Of a stretch of 64,000 nt of DNA, positions 39,635-48,236 are shown piece by piece; the stretch's first letter is position 1; each line of letters begins with the position of its first letter. This DNA comes from Streptomyces sp. NBRC 109706 (GTDB lineage: Bacteria; Actinomycetota; Actinomycetes; Streptomycetales; Streptomycetaceae): positions 1 to 64,000 of the forward strand of contig NZ_BBOM01000004.1 of the NCBI RefSeq assembly GCF_000974485.1, given 5' to 3'. A program made the translations under genes and the position numbers. The notes under the pieces were generated by a model that was not told the origin of the DNA, ran no database searches, and saw only the letters and a list, made by a program, of their open reading frames with translations.

Positions 39635-40381
39635 ATGGCCAGTCCCAAGACACGGGCCAACGTGGCACGGGTGGCCGCAGCGGCTGTCTTCGCCGCCGGC
39701 GCCTCGCTCGCCGTGGTCGGCACCGCGTCGGCGAGCAACAACTCCGCCAAGCCTCCGGCGGGCAGCAACGACGCCGCCATCGACGGTGTCCTTGAGGGCA
39801 CCCTTGACGGTCTGCTCGAGGGTGCGATCGGGGGCGACGACGAGGGTCCGGGCGGCGAGGAGCCGGGCGACCCCGAGGGTCCCGGTGAGGACCCGGGTGG
39901 TCCGGGCGAGGACCCGGGTGGTCCGGGCGAGGACCCGGGTGGTCCGGGTGAAGACCCGGGCGGTCCCGGTGAGGACCCGGGTGGTCCGGGCGAGGACCCG
40001 GGTGGTCCGGGTGAAGACCCGGGTGGCCCCGGTGAGGACCCGGGTGGTCCGGGCGGCGAGGACCCCGAGGGCCCCGGTGGGGACCCGGGTGACCCCGAGG
40101 GTCCGGGCAACGGCCCCGAGGGAGTTGCCGAGGGCGCCAGCAGTGGCGGGCTTGAGCCCGACACCGAGGGGGGCAGCAGCCCGATCGAGCAGGACACTCC
40201 CACCGAGGACCTGACCGAGACCGAGGTGCCGGCGGAGGAGGACCGCGGCGAGCTCGCCGAGACCGGTTCCTCCACCAACGAGACGCTGCTGATCATCGGT
40301 GCCGCCACCATGATCGCCGGTGGCGTCGGCTTCCGTTACCTTCCGCGTCTGATCAACAAGGGTGGCGCCGCCGCTGCCTGA
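39635..40381 (+). CDS. LAXTG-anchored surface protein with GEDPGGP repeats
   Basis: 248 residues. Secretory signal peptide to about residue 33 (ending GTASASNN), a short acidic region, then eight near-identical GEDPGGP heptads at residues 84-139, an acidic stalk, sorting motif LAETG (207-211), hydrophobic helix, and a basic-ended tail (RYLPRLINKGG). This is a class E sortase-type substrate (LAxTG) as used in streptomycetes for cell-wall anchoring. The repeats give a Pro/Gly-rich, highly acidic extended rod. SD AGGGGG 9 nt before the ATG. Biological role unknown; it may be a surface spacer or ligand-binding protein. Confidence 0.85.
   Translation: MASPKTRANVARVAAAAVFAAGASLAVVGTASASNNSAKPPAGSNDAAIDGVLEGTLDGLLEGAIGGDDEGPGGEEPGDPEGPGEDPGGPGEDPGGPGEDPGGPGEDPGGPGEDPGGPGEDPGGPGEDPGGPGEDPGGPGGEDPEGPGGDPGDPEGPGNGPEGVAEGASSGGLEPDTEGGSSPIEQDTPTEDLTETEVPAEEDRGELAETGSSTNETLLIIGAATMIAGGVGFRYLPRLINKGGAAAA
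39884..40051. repeat. 21-bp coding tandem repeat, eight units
   Basis: Eight 21-bp units (consensus GGTGAGGACCCGGGTGGTCC plus G) differ only at synonymous positions such as GGC/GGT and GAG/GAA. Each encodes GEDPGGP in the LAETG protein. Copy number may vary among strains through slippage. Confidence 0.95.
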
Positions 40382-40410
40382 GGGCCGCGCTGACGCATCC
40401 TGACACACGG

Positions 40411-40448
40411 CGACGGGCCCGGAACGCAGAGTCGTTCCGGGCCCGTTG
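40411..40448 (+). terminator. terminator after the LAETG protein gene
   Basis: Stem ACGGGCCCGGAAC (40413-40425) with its complement (40434-40446), loop of 8 nt, extendable by two pairs. Located 30 bp after the stop, before the convergent small membrane protein gene. Confidence 0.75.
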
Positions 40449-40533
40449 TCCGTGTTCCGGACCGCTCCCGTCGACGTTCCGGGCCGCTCCCGCCGACAGG
40501 CGCTCGCGAGCGGCCCCCGCCCCGGCCTCTCGC

Positions 40534-40728
40534 TCAGGCCGGGCGGGCCACCAGGAGGGCCACGGCGGCCAGCCCCAGCAGCAGGGCGATCAGCCCAGCG
40601 GGGCCGCCCAGCGTGGCCCAGGGGTTTCGTTCCTGCCGGAGCCGCGCCAGCTCGGCACGGCATACCGCGCACCGCCCCTCGCTCACCCGCCCCGCGCAGT
40701 TCGCGCATACCAGCCACTCGGCGGTCAT
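40534..40728 (-). CDS. small zinc-ribbon membrane protein
   Basis: A 64-residue protein: N-terminal two CxxC pairs (CANC at residues 8-11 and CAVC at 20-23), a charged helix, then one C-terminal membrane helix ([16 protein letters not shown]). Probably membrane-bound with a cytoplasmic zinc knuckle. ATG 40728 is preceded by GAGGAG at 9 nt, which decides it against the longer in-frame start at 40758. Divergent from ftsE. A short gene of unknown function found beside ftsE in streptomycetes (recalled). Confidence 0.75.
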   Translation of the reverse strand: MTAEWLVCANCAGRVSEGRCAVCRAELARLRQERNPWATLGGPAGLIALLLGLAAVALLVARPA

Positions 40729-40964
40729 GCGATCGTCTCCTCTCGATCCCCCCGTCACCCTCCACTGTGCCAGGAACGCGGCGCGAACGCAGACCGCGCG
40801 CGGGAGACGGAACCGCCGGTCGGTGCCGCAGCGAAACCCCTACAAGAACGGACAAGCGGGATGCCGTTGTGGGCGCCGACTGCGCGCCGCGCGGCGCTTC
40901 GCGTAGGGTCTGCCCCAGCGTGGGGAAGCCCCTCGCAGATACCCAGTCCCGACATGGTGTAACC

Positions 40965-41654
40965 GTGATTCGATTCGACAACGTCTCCAAGACATATCCC
41001 CGGCAGCAGGCGCCGGCGCTCAGCGGCGTCTCGCTGGAGGTCGAACGTGGCGAGTTCGTCTTCCTGGTGGGTTCGTCAGGCTCGGGCAAGTCCACCTTCC
41101 TGCGGCTGCTGCTGCGCGAGGAGCGTGCCTCCCAGGGCACCGTGCACGTGCTGGGCAAGGACCTGGGCCGGCTGTCCAACTGGAAGGTTCCCCAGGTGCG
41201 GCGTCAACTCGGGACGGTCTTCCAGGACTTCCGGCTGTTGCCCAACAAGACCGTGGGGGAGAACGTCGCGTTCGCCCTGGAGGTCATCGGCAAGCCGCGC
41301 GGGCAGATCCGCAAGACGGTGCCCGAAGTGCTGGACCTGGTCGGTCTGGGCGGCAAGGACGACCGGATGCCGGGCGAGCTCTCCGGCGGTGAACAACAAC
41401 GCGTCGCGATCGCCCGGGCGTTCGTCAACCGTCCGATGCTGCTGATCGCGGACGAGCCCACCGGCAACCTGGACCCGCAGACGTCGGTCGGCATCATGAA
41501 GCTGCTGGATCGCATCAACCGCACCGGAACCACGGTGATCATGGCCACCCACGACGCCCAGATCGTGGACCAGATGCGTAAGCGCGTGATCGAGCTCGAA
41601 CGTGGTCGGTTGGTCCGTGACCAAGTACGCGGCGTCTACGGCTACCAACACTGA
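40965..41654 (+). CDS. ftsE: cell division ATP-binding protein FtsE
   Basis: 229 residues, ABC ATPase: Walker [10 protein letters not shown] (about 36-44), signature [14 protein letters not shown], Walker [14 protein letters not shown]-loop MATHD. It pairs with FtsX to transmit ATP hydrolysis to cell-wall hydrolases during division. GTG 40965 is the start of the canonical [13 protein letters not shown] N-terminus; the SD is weak. Separated by only 21 bp from ftsX. Confidence 0.96.
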   Translation: MIRFDNVSKTYPRQQAPALSGVSLEVERGEFVFLVGSSGSGKSTFLRLLLREERASQGTVHVLGKDLGRLSNWKVPQVRRQLGTVFQDFRLLPNKTVGENVAFALEVIGKPRGQIRKTVPEVLDLVGLGGKDDRMPGELSGGEQQRVAIARAFVNRPMLLIADEPTGNLDPQTSVGIMKLLDRINRTGTTVIMATHDAQIVDQMRKRVIELERGRLVRDQVRGVYGYQH

Positions 41655-41675
41655 CTCGACCACTGGAAGGACGCC

Positions 41676-42584
41676 ATGCGCGCTCACTTCGTCCTCTCGG
41701 AGATCGGGGTCGGTCTCCGTCGCAATCTGACGATGACCTTCGCGGTGATCGTCTCCGTCGCCCTCTCCCTGGCCCTGCTGGGAGGTGCGCTGTTGGCCAG
41801 GAAACAGGTCAACAGCATGGAGGACTTCTGGTATGACCGGGTCGAGGTGTCGATCTTCCTCTGCAACGAGATCGACGCGGAGAACGACGCGGCCTGCTCC
41901 CGGGGGGCGGCGACCGACGAGCAGCGGGACGCGATCTACGACGAGTTGAAGGAGCTGCCGCTCGTCGAGGAGGTCTATGTCGAGTCCGCCGAGGAGGCGT
42001 ACGAGCGCTACCAGGAGCAGCAGAAGGACTCGCCGTTCGCCGCCGTGGTGACGCCCGAGCAGATGCAGCAGTCGCTGCGGGTCAAGCTGGAGGACCCGAC
42101 CCAGTACGAGGTGATCTCCTCGGCCTTCGCCGGCCGGGAGGGCGTGCAGTCCGTCACGGACCAACGTTCCCTGTTGGAGAACCTGTTCAACCTGTTGAAC
42201 GGTGTGAACGTCGCCGCGCTGGGGCTGATGCTGCTGATGCTGGTGGTGGCCGTGCTGCTGATCGTGAACACGGTGCGGGTGTCGGCGTTCAGCCGACGGC
42301 GGGAGACCGGGATCATGCGGCTGGTGGGGGCGTCCAGCTTCTATATCCAGATGCCCTTCATCCTGGAGGCCACCATCGCCGGGCTGATGGGCGCGCTCTT
42401 CGCCTGTGTGCTGCTCCTCGGCGTCTACTTCGCGATCGACAACTTCCTCGCGGAACGCATCCCGGTGATCGACTTCGTCGGCTGGGACGCGGTGTTCTCG
42501 GTGCTCCCCTATGTCCTCGCGGTGGGCGTGGCGATGCCGGCCCTTGCAGCATTCTTCGCGTTGTACAAGTACCTGAAGGTGTAA
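41676..42584 (+). CDS. ftsX: cell division membrane protein FtsX
   Basis: 302 residues with four membrane helices and a large extracytoplasmic loop (about residues 48-170) that in actinobacteria contacts peptidoglycan hydrolases. The ABC3-type C-terminal half carries FSRRRETGIMRLVGAS. ATG 41676 follows GGAAGG. Operon with ftsE; followed within 80 bp by a C-terminal processing protease. Confidence 0.95.
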   Translation: MRAHFVLSEIGVGLRRNLTMTFAVIVSVALSLALLGGALLARKQVNSMEDFWYDRVEVSIFLCNEIDAENDAACSRGAATDEQRDAIYDELKELPLVEEVYVESAEEAYERYQEQQKDSPFAAVVTPEQMQQSLRVKLEDPTQYEVISSAFAGREGVQSVTDQRSLLENLFNLLNGVNVAALGLMLLMLVVAVLLIVNTVRVSAFSRRRETGIMRLVGASSFYIQMPFILEATIAGLMGALFACVLLLGVYFAIDNFLAERIPVIDFVGWDAVFSVLPYVLAVGVAMPALAAFFALYKYLKV

Positions 42585-42662
42585 TTCGGGTGTGACGTAT
42601 CCCCGGTGCGCGCCGGATGCCAACTGCCGTGCGCGCGCCGGAGATGTCCTACACTCCGCAGC

Positions 42663-43808
42663 ATGTCACGTCCGTCCCACCGTGGTTCGTCCCGGAGCGT
42701 CCGGAGTGGTGTGGCCCTGGCCTGTGTCTTCACCGGGGTGTTGGCCGCCGGCGCGGTCACCGGATCCTGGCCCGAGGCGGCCGACGGCGTCGAGTCGCGG
42801 GTGCTCGCCTCCGGCCTCAGCCGCTCGGGCGGCACCGCGCCCGCGGCCGAGGACGATGCCAGACGGCTGGTGAGCGACAGCGGGGACCGCTGGTCGGCCG
42901 CCTATACCGCCGAGGAGTACGAACAGCTGCGCCGCGGCCTTGAGGGCGAGTACGTCGGCACCGGAATAGCGGTGTTGCGCACCGCCGACGGCCGGATCGA
43001 GGTCGCCGAGGTGCACCGGGACAGCCCGGCCGAGCGGGCCGGGATCGCGCCGGGCGACGAGATCCTGGCCATCGACGGGGTGCCGCTGGCCGGTGGCCCG
43101 GTCACCGATGTGGTCAGCCGGCTGCGCGGCAGCGACCAGGCCGAACAGGCGGGTCCTGGCAGCACGGTCCTGCTGGAGCTGGCACGTGACGACCGCCGCT
43201 GGGATCTTGAGGTCGAACGGGCCAGGCTCGCCGTGCGCAGCGTCTCGGTCTCCGAGAGCGGCGACGGCGTCACCCGGATCGAGGTGAGCTCCTTCACCCG
43301 GGGGGCGGCCGAGCTGCTGCGCGAGGCGGTGGCCGAGGTGCCGGACGACCACGGGATCGTGCTCGACCTGCGGGGCAACGCGGGCGGGCTGCTCACCGAG
43401 GCGGCCGAGGCGGCTTCGGTCTTCCTGGACGGCGGACTGGTCGCCACCTACGAGGTCTACGGCGACGAGCGGGCCCTGCACGCCGAGTCCGGCGGGGACA
43501 CCGGCACGCCGCTGGTGGTGCTGGTGGACGGCGGCACCATGAGCTCGGCCGAGATGCTGACCGGCGCCCTCCAGGACCGCAACCGCGCGGTGATCGTCGG
43601 CGCCAGGACCTTCGGCAAGGGCACGGTGCAGATGCCGAGCGAGCAGCCGGACGGATCGGTGGCCGAGCTGACCGTTGGGCACTATGTCACCCCGTCGGGG
43701 CGGACGGTCGACGAGGACGGGATCGTGCCCGATCTGCTGGTCGGCTCGGGGCAGGACGCCGAGGAGGAGGCCAGGACGGTGCTCGGCGGGCTGGAGGCCG
43801 GAGGCTAG
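42663..43808 (+). CDS. S41 family C-terminal processing peptidase
   Basis: 381 residues. N-terminal signal-anchor helix (VALACVFTGVLAAGAV), PDZ domain (about 100-185, with AERAGIAPGDEILAIDGV), then the S41 catalytic core with the SSAE serine pair (294-295) and the Lys319 base in FGKGTVQ. Cleaves C-termini of exported or misfolded proteins, outside the membrane. ATG 42663 is used; the upstream in-frame extension is not coding-like. Location between ftsX and smpB is a conserved streptomycete order. Confidence 0.93.
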   Translation: MSRPSHRGSSRSVRSGVALACVFTGVLAAGAVTGSWPEAADGVESRVLASGLSRSGGTAPAAEDDARRLVSDSGDRWSAAYTAEEYEQLRRGLEGEYVGTGIAVLRTADGRIEVAEVHRDSPAERAGIAPGDEILAIDGVPLAGGPVTDVVSRLRGSDQAEQAGPGSTVLLELARDDRRWDLEVERARLAVRSVSVSESGDGVTRIEVSSFTRGAAELLREAVAEVPDDHGIVLDLRGNAGGLLTEAAEAASVFLDGGLVATYEVYGDERALHAESGGDTGTPLVVLVDGGTMSSAEMLTGALQDRNRAVIVGARTFGKGTVQMPSEQPDGSVAELTVGHYVTPSGRTVDEDGIVPDLLVGSGQDAEEEARTVLGGLEAGG

Positions 43809-43877
43809 CCGGGGGCGGCGGCGGGCCGGGAAAATCCCCGGGGCCGGCGGCGGGCTGATGGGTAGACTTGGCGGGCC

Positions 43878-44357
43878 ATGGCTAAGGAAAAGGGTCGCAA
43901 ACTCATCGCGCAGAACAAGCGGGCGCGGCATGACTACCACATTCTGGATACCTATGAGTGTGGTCTGGTGCTGACCGGCACCGAGGTCAAGTCGCTGCGC
44001 GCCGGTCGCGCCTCGTTGGTCGACGGCTTCGGCCAGCTCGATGCCGGTGAGGTCTATCTGCACAATGTGCACATTCCGGAGTACGCGCAGGGCACGTGGA
44101 CGAACCACAGCGCCCGGCGCAAGCGCAAGCTGCTGCTGCACCGTGCCGAGATCGACAAGCTGATCGGCAAGCTCCAGGAGTCGGGGCTGACCCTGGTGCC
44201 GCTCGCGCTGTACTTCTCGAACGGTCGGGCCAAGGTCGAGATAGCGCTGGCCAGGGGCAAGCGCGAGTACGACAAGCGGCAGACGCTGCGCGAGAAGCAG
44301 GACCGCAGGGAGGCGGAGCGGACGATGTCGGCGGTCCGCCGCCGGGAGCGCGGCTGA
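43878..44357 (+). CDS. smpB: SsrA-binding protein SmpB
   Basis: 159 residues, oligonucleotide-binding fold with the conserved [18 protein letters not shown] start, the [14 protein letters not shown] loop and the basic C-terminal helix ([17 protein letters not shown]). It binds tmRNA, whose gene follows 121 bp later. The TAGACT at 43863-43868 resembles a -10 element 10 bp before the ATG, so the transcript may be nearly leaderless; no matching -35 was found. Confidence 0.97.
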   Translation: MAKEKGRKLIAQNKRARHDYHILDTYECGLVLTGTEVKSLRAGRASLVDGFGQLDAGEVYLHNVHIPEYAQGTWTNHSARRKRKLLLHRAEIDKLIGKLQESGLTLVPLALYFSNGRAKVEIALARGKREYDKRQTLREKQDRREAERTMSAVRRRERG

Positions 44358-44478
44358 CGGCCGTCGCGCTATACTGGACGACGGAGCACAGCGCACGAGC
44401 CGGGCCCTCGAACGGGGCGGTGCCGCGAGGCGGGCCGGGGCAGGAAGTATCCCGGTGGCTCGTTTGTTAACTCAACAT

Positions 44479-44847
44479 GGGGATGATCGGTTTCGACAGC
44501 GAATGTTGAAGCAGGGGAAGCGAGCCGAGGAAGCGGCAATGATCTCGTTAACCATATGTCGCAAAAAAATAATCGCCGATTCCAAGCGCGATTCCTTCGC
44601 CCTCGCTGCCTAAGTAGCGAACGCGAAGTGTCAGTCCGGGCTTGTTCCCGTCCCGGGTCCTGGCATCAGCTAGGGGACTCACCGTTCACTCCGGTCACGG
44701 GAGTTGAGCGGGACACCAAACAGTGACTGAGCCCGTCGGAGACTTGTCCGCGTGATCTCCGGGGCCGAGAAAATCGCAGCGGACTGCGCTCGGAGAAGCC
44801 CTCCTTCTGCTTCGTTGGACGCGGGTTCGATTCCCGCCATCTCCACC
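44479..44847 (+). ncRNA. ssrA: transfer-messenger RNA (tmRNA)
   Basis: 369 nt. The tRNA-like ends pair: GGGGATG at 5' with CATCTCC at 3', followed by ACC with the terminal A not encoded. The T-arm GGGTTCGATTCCC is at the 3' end. The tag frame begins at GCC 44575 and reads ADSKRDSFALAA to the TAA at 44611. Pseudoknot-forming GC stretches fill the rest. It rescues stalled ribosomes with SmpB. TATACT at 44370 may be a -10, but no -35 fits. Confidence 0.95.
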
Positions 44848-44883
44848 TCAGTGCCGGCCCGGTAGCCCCGGGCCGGCGCATCG

Positions 44884-44914
44884 CCCCGATCCGGTGCTCC
44901 GGATCGGGGTTTTT
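44884..44914 (+). terminator. ssrA terminator
   Basis: Perfect 11-bp stem (44884-44894 with 44899-44909), loop TGCT, then TTTTT at 44910-44914. A second GC hairpin precedes it (44854-44876). A classical intrinsic terminator after tmRNA. Confidence 0.95.
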
Positions 44915-45004
44915 CCATGCCCACGACTGGCTCTCCGCCGTTTCCGGGCCCCTTGTCTCCGCGCACGCCCGGCTTTTGACAGTGTGGCCGGGTAAGGTCG
45001 CGCC

Positions 45005-46933
45005 ATGGCGAACAGCGGATCTGGATGGATTCCCGCGCGAACGTCCGGGAGTTGGCGGAGCCACCGTTGGACGTTCATCGGCGCAGCGGCGCTGGTGACG
45101 GTGCTGGCCGTGGGGGCGGTGCTGCTGCTGCGCGGTGGCGGCGGGGACAACGGGAACGAGCGGGCCCGGGCGGCTGTCCAGGACTTTCTGGACGCCTGGG
45201 CCGAAGGGGAGTTGGCGCGGGCGGCCGAGGGCACGGACGATCCGGCGGAGGCCGAGTCCCTGCTGGAGTCGGTGATGTCCAACACCGCCCCGGAGGAGAT
45301 CTCCTTCGAGGTCGGCGACGACAGCGCGCCGTCGGACGCGGCGCAGGCCCCGGACGGCGCGCGGGCGGTGCCGTTCACCGCCCGGCTCACGCTCGCCGGG
45401 TTCGGGGAGCTGTCCTACGAGAGCGAGGCCCTGGCGGTGCCGGGGGAGGGCGACGCCTGGACGCTGCGCTGGGAGTCCGCCCTGCTGCATCCCGAGTTGG
45501 CGGAGGGCCAGACGCTGGTCAACACCGTGCTCTGGCCGGAGCGTGCCCCCATACTGGCGGCCGACGAGAGCCCCCTCGCCGATCGTGCCCCGGTGTGGGA
45601 GATCAGCATATGGCCGGCCCAACTCACCGACGAGGAACGGGCCTGGAGCGTGCTGGAGGAGCTGGACGCCGGTATAGACGTGGCGGCGTTGAGCGAGCGG
45701 GTCGCCGAGGCGGAGCCGGACCAGGCGGTGCCGGTGGTCACGGTGCGCGAGGAGGTCTACGCGGCGCATGCCGAGGAGCTGCTTCCGGTGCCGGGGCTCC
45801 AGTTCGCCGAGCGGGAGCGGACGTTGGCGCTCGCGGCCCGCGCGGTGGTCGGGAGCGTCGATCCGGAGACCGGCGAGGGCACATCGGGGCTCCAGGCGCG
45901 GTATCAGGAGCTGTTGGCCGGCACGCCGGGGGCCAGGCTGGTGATCGCGGACCGCGCCACCGGCGAGGCGGTGCGCACCCTGGAGGAGCGGGAGGGCGAG
46001 TCGGGGCGGCCCGTCGCCACCACCATCGATCCCGAGGTGCAGCGGGCGGCGGAGGAGGCGCTGGCCGACGCGGGCAAGGACGGTTCCATCGTGGCGGTGC
46101 GGCCGTCGACGGGCGAGGTGTTGGCGTTGGCCGACGCCCCGGCGGGCGGGTTCGACCGTTCCCTCCAGGGGCAGTTGCCGCCCGGGTCCACCTTCAAGGT
46201 GATCACCGCGGCGCATCTGCTGGAGAGCGGGGTGGCGGTGGACGATCCGCTCGGCTGCCCGCGCTATGTCACGGTCAACGGCCAGCGCTTCGAGAACCAG
46301 GGCGAGTTCGAGCTGGGGGACGACACGGATCTGCATGACGCGTTCACCGCCTCGTGCAACACCGCCTTCATCGGCCAGCTGGACCGTTTCGAGCCCGATT
46401 CGTTGGGCGCGACGGCGGAGGCGTTCGGTATCGGCGGCACCTGGGACGTGGGCGCCGCCACGTTCGACGGCGCGGTGCCGGTCAGCGAGGAGGACAACCA
46501 GCTGGCCGCCTCGCTGATCGGGCAACACCAGGTGCAGGCCAGTCCGTTGGTGATGGCATCGGTGGCGGCGACGGTCGCGGCCGGTGGGTTCCACCAGCCG
46601 GTGCTGGTGCCGGAGGCGGTGGAGGCCCCGCACGCCCCGGCCGTCGAGCTGTCCGACGCCACCTTCGAGGCGCTGCGCGGCCTGATGCGGGACACGGTGA
46701 CGGAGGGCTCCGCCTCGGCGCTGGCCGGGGTGCCGGGCGAGCCGCATGGCAAGACCGGCACCGCCGAGTTCGAGAACGAGGAGGGCGAGGTGGCCACGCA
46801 CGCCTGGATGATCGGCTATCTGGGCGCGGAGGACGTGGCGTTCGCGGTGATGTTGGAGGACGGCGGTTCGGGCGGCCGGGACGCGGGGCCGCTGGCGGCC
46901 GACTTTCTGAACGGGTTCCTCGGCCGGGGCTGA
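45005..46933 (+). CDS. class B penicillin-binding protein (transpeptidase)
   Basis: 642 residues: N-terminal membrane helix (FIGAAALVTVLAVGAVLLL), an NTF2-like MecA N-terminal domain (about 50-150), a dimerisation region, and a transpeptidase domain with SxxK (Ser395 in GSTFK), SxN (SCN, Ser450) and KTG (Lys583). These are intact, so it should cross-link peptidoglycan and bind beta-lactams. Resembles the divergent PBPs of streptomycetes with a low-affinity type MecA domain. ATG 45005; single gene after ssrA. Confidence 0.93.
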   Translation: MANSGSGWIPARTSGSWRSHRWTFIGAAALVTVLAVGAVLLLRGGGGDNGNERARAAVQDFLDAWAEGELARAAEGTDDPAEAESLLESVMSNTAPEEISFEVGDDSAPSDAAQAPDGARAVPFTARLTLAGFGELSYESEALAVPGEGDAWTLRWESALLHPELAEGQTLVNTVLWPERAPILAADESPLADRAPVWEISIWPAQLTDEERAWSVLEELDAGIDVAALSERVAEAEPDQAVPVVTVREEVYAAHAEELLPVPGLQFAERERTLALAARAVVGSVDPETGEGTSGLQARYQELLAGTPGARLVIADRATGEAVRTLEEREGESGRPVATTIDPEVQRAAEEALADAGKDGSIVAVRPSTGEVLALADAPAGGFDRSLQGQLPPGSTFKVITAAHLLESGVAVDDPLGCPRYVTVNGQRFENQGEFELGDDTDLHDAFTASCNTAFIGQLDRFEPDSLGATAEAFGIGGTWDVGAATFDGAVPVSEEDNQLAASLIGQHQVQASPLVMASVAATVAAGGFHQPVLVPEAVEAPHAPAVELSDATFEALRGLMRDTVTEGSASALAGVPGEPHGKTGTAEFENEEGEVATHAWMIGYLGAEDVAFAVMLEDGGSGGRDAGPLAADFLNGFLGRG

Positions 46934-47181
46934 GCCGCCCCGGTCGGGCCCCGCGGGTCCGCTCGGCGGCGCGGGGTCCAGACCAGCAGGCCGCCGGCCG
47001 TGGTGAGCAGGGGACGAGGGCGGTCGCCGGAGGCCGCCTCCTGGCGTCGTCGGGCATCGGAAAAGGAAGGACCAGGCATGTTCCCCAGCCTGGCCGGACG
47101 CTCCCTTGGGCGTCCAACACCAGGTCAGCGGGCATTTACCGGCCCGTGGTGTGAATCGCGGGCGGGCGGGGGGCCGGGAAG

Positions 47182-48168
47182 ATGACGCGGGACACCGACC
47201 CCAGGCTGCTGCGCTCGTTCGTCGCGGTCGCCGAGGAGTTGCACTTCACCCGGGCCGCCGCCCGGCTCTTCGTGGCGCAGCAGGCGTTGAGCCGGGACAT
47301 CGCCCGGCTGGAGCGCGGCTGGGGGACGACGCTCTTCGTCCGCAGCACCCGCCGGGTCGCGCTCACCCCCGCCGGCGTGCGGCTGCTCCCGTTGGCCCGC
47401 GAGGTGTTGGCCGCGCACACCCGGCTGGCGGCCGAGGTGGGGCGGGGCGGCAGCCGGCCGCTGGTCGTCGATGTCGGCGCGCCGGCCGCCACCGGCCATC
47501 GGGTGCTGGACGCCGCGCGTGAGGCCGCGCCCGAGGTGGAGCTCGTCGCCCGGTTCCGCAGCGGTCTGGCCGGCGCGGCGCTTGAGGTGCTGGACGGCCG
47601 GCTGGATGTCTCCTTCGGCCGGGTGGCGGGGCTGGCGCCGGCGTCGCGCGCCGAGTTGGCGCACCGCCTCGTCCGCTACGAGCGGCTGGCGGTGCTGCTG
47701 CCGGACGGGCACCGGCTGGCCGCGCTGCCCCGGGTGCCGATGGCCGCGCTGGCCGGCGAGACGATCTACGCGGCGGCCGGCAACGAGGACACCACGGAGT
47801 GGACGGACTACGCCAGGGCGCTCTTCGCCGCCTGGGACATCGGGTTGGTCCCGCCCTTTCCCAAGATCGAGGGGGACGCCGAGTTCAGCCGGACGGTGCG
47901 CCGGCAGGGCTGGACGGTGCTGATCAACGACGCCTTCATGGAGATCCCGGGGACGGTGGCCCGCGCGCTGGTCGATCCGGTGCCGATCTCCCCGGTTTCC
48001 ATGGTGTGGCGGCGGGGGCTGCGGCATCCGGGCCTCGACGTGCTGCTGGAGCAGGCCCGGCGGCTGGGCGTCGCCGAGGGCTGGGCGCACCGGCCGTCGG
48101 ACCACTGGCTGCCCGAGGCGGACCGCGCGCTGCTCTCGGAGGCCGGCCAGCCGGACCGACCGGACTGA
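47182..48168 (+). CDS. LysR family transcriptional regulator
   Basis: 328 residues. N-terminal winged HTH (LLRSFVAVAEELHFTRAAARLF, then QQALSRDIARLE) and a periplasmic-binding-like co-inducer domain (about 95-310). No divergent partner gene: the upstream gene is the PBP in the same orientation and the downstream genes are convergent. ATG 47182 with GGGAAG just upstream. The inducer is unknown. It marks the left edge of the accessory region that starts at 48.2 kb. Confidence 0.9.
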   Translation: MTRDTDPRLLRSFVAVAEELHFTRAAARLFVAQQALSRDIARLERGWGTTLFVRSTRRVALTPAGVRLLPLAREVLAAHTRLAAEVGRGGSRPLVVDVGAPAATGHRVLDAAREAAPEVELVARFRSGLAGAALEVLDGRLDVSFGRVAGLAPASRAELAHRLVRYERLAVLLPDGHRLAALPRVPMAALAGETIYAAAGNEDTTEWTDYARALFAAWDIGLVPPFPKIEGDAEFSRTVRRQGWTVLINDAFMEIPGTVARALVDPVPISPVSMVWRRGLRHPGLDVLLEQARRLGVAEGWAHRPSDHWLPEADRALLSEAGQPDRPD

Positions 48169-48175
48169 GCGGGCT

Positions 48176-48228
48176 CCGAAGGCGCTGACGGCTCCCAAGG
48201 CTCCCAAGGCCCCGAAGGCGCTGACGGC
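48176..48228. repeat. 17-bp direct repeat in a convergent intergenic region
   Basis: CCGAAGGCGCTGACGGC at 48176-48192 and 48212-48228, with GCTCCCAAG repeated twice between them (48191-48208). The repeats fill nearly all of the 68-bp gap between the LysR gene and the first LuxR-type regulator. Confidence 0.8.
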
Positions 48229-48236
48229 CCCCTGGG

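Noticed and set aside
39884..40051. Regular repeat looking like a CRISPR array
   Set aside because: Units are contiguous, in frame and encode GEDPGGP; no unique spacers.
39290..41179. 629-codon minus frame opposite the repeat protein
   Set aside because: Its repeats (TTRVLTRT-like) mirror the coding 21-bp repeats of the plus-strand gene.
44976..44998. TTGACA and TAAGGT before the PBP gene
   Set aside because: Only 11 bp apart; too close for a housekeeping promoter.
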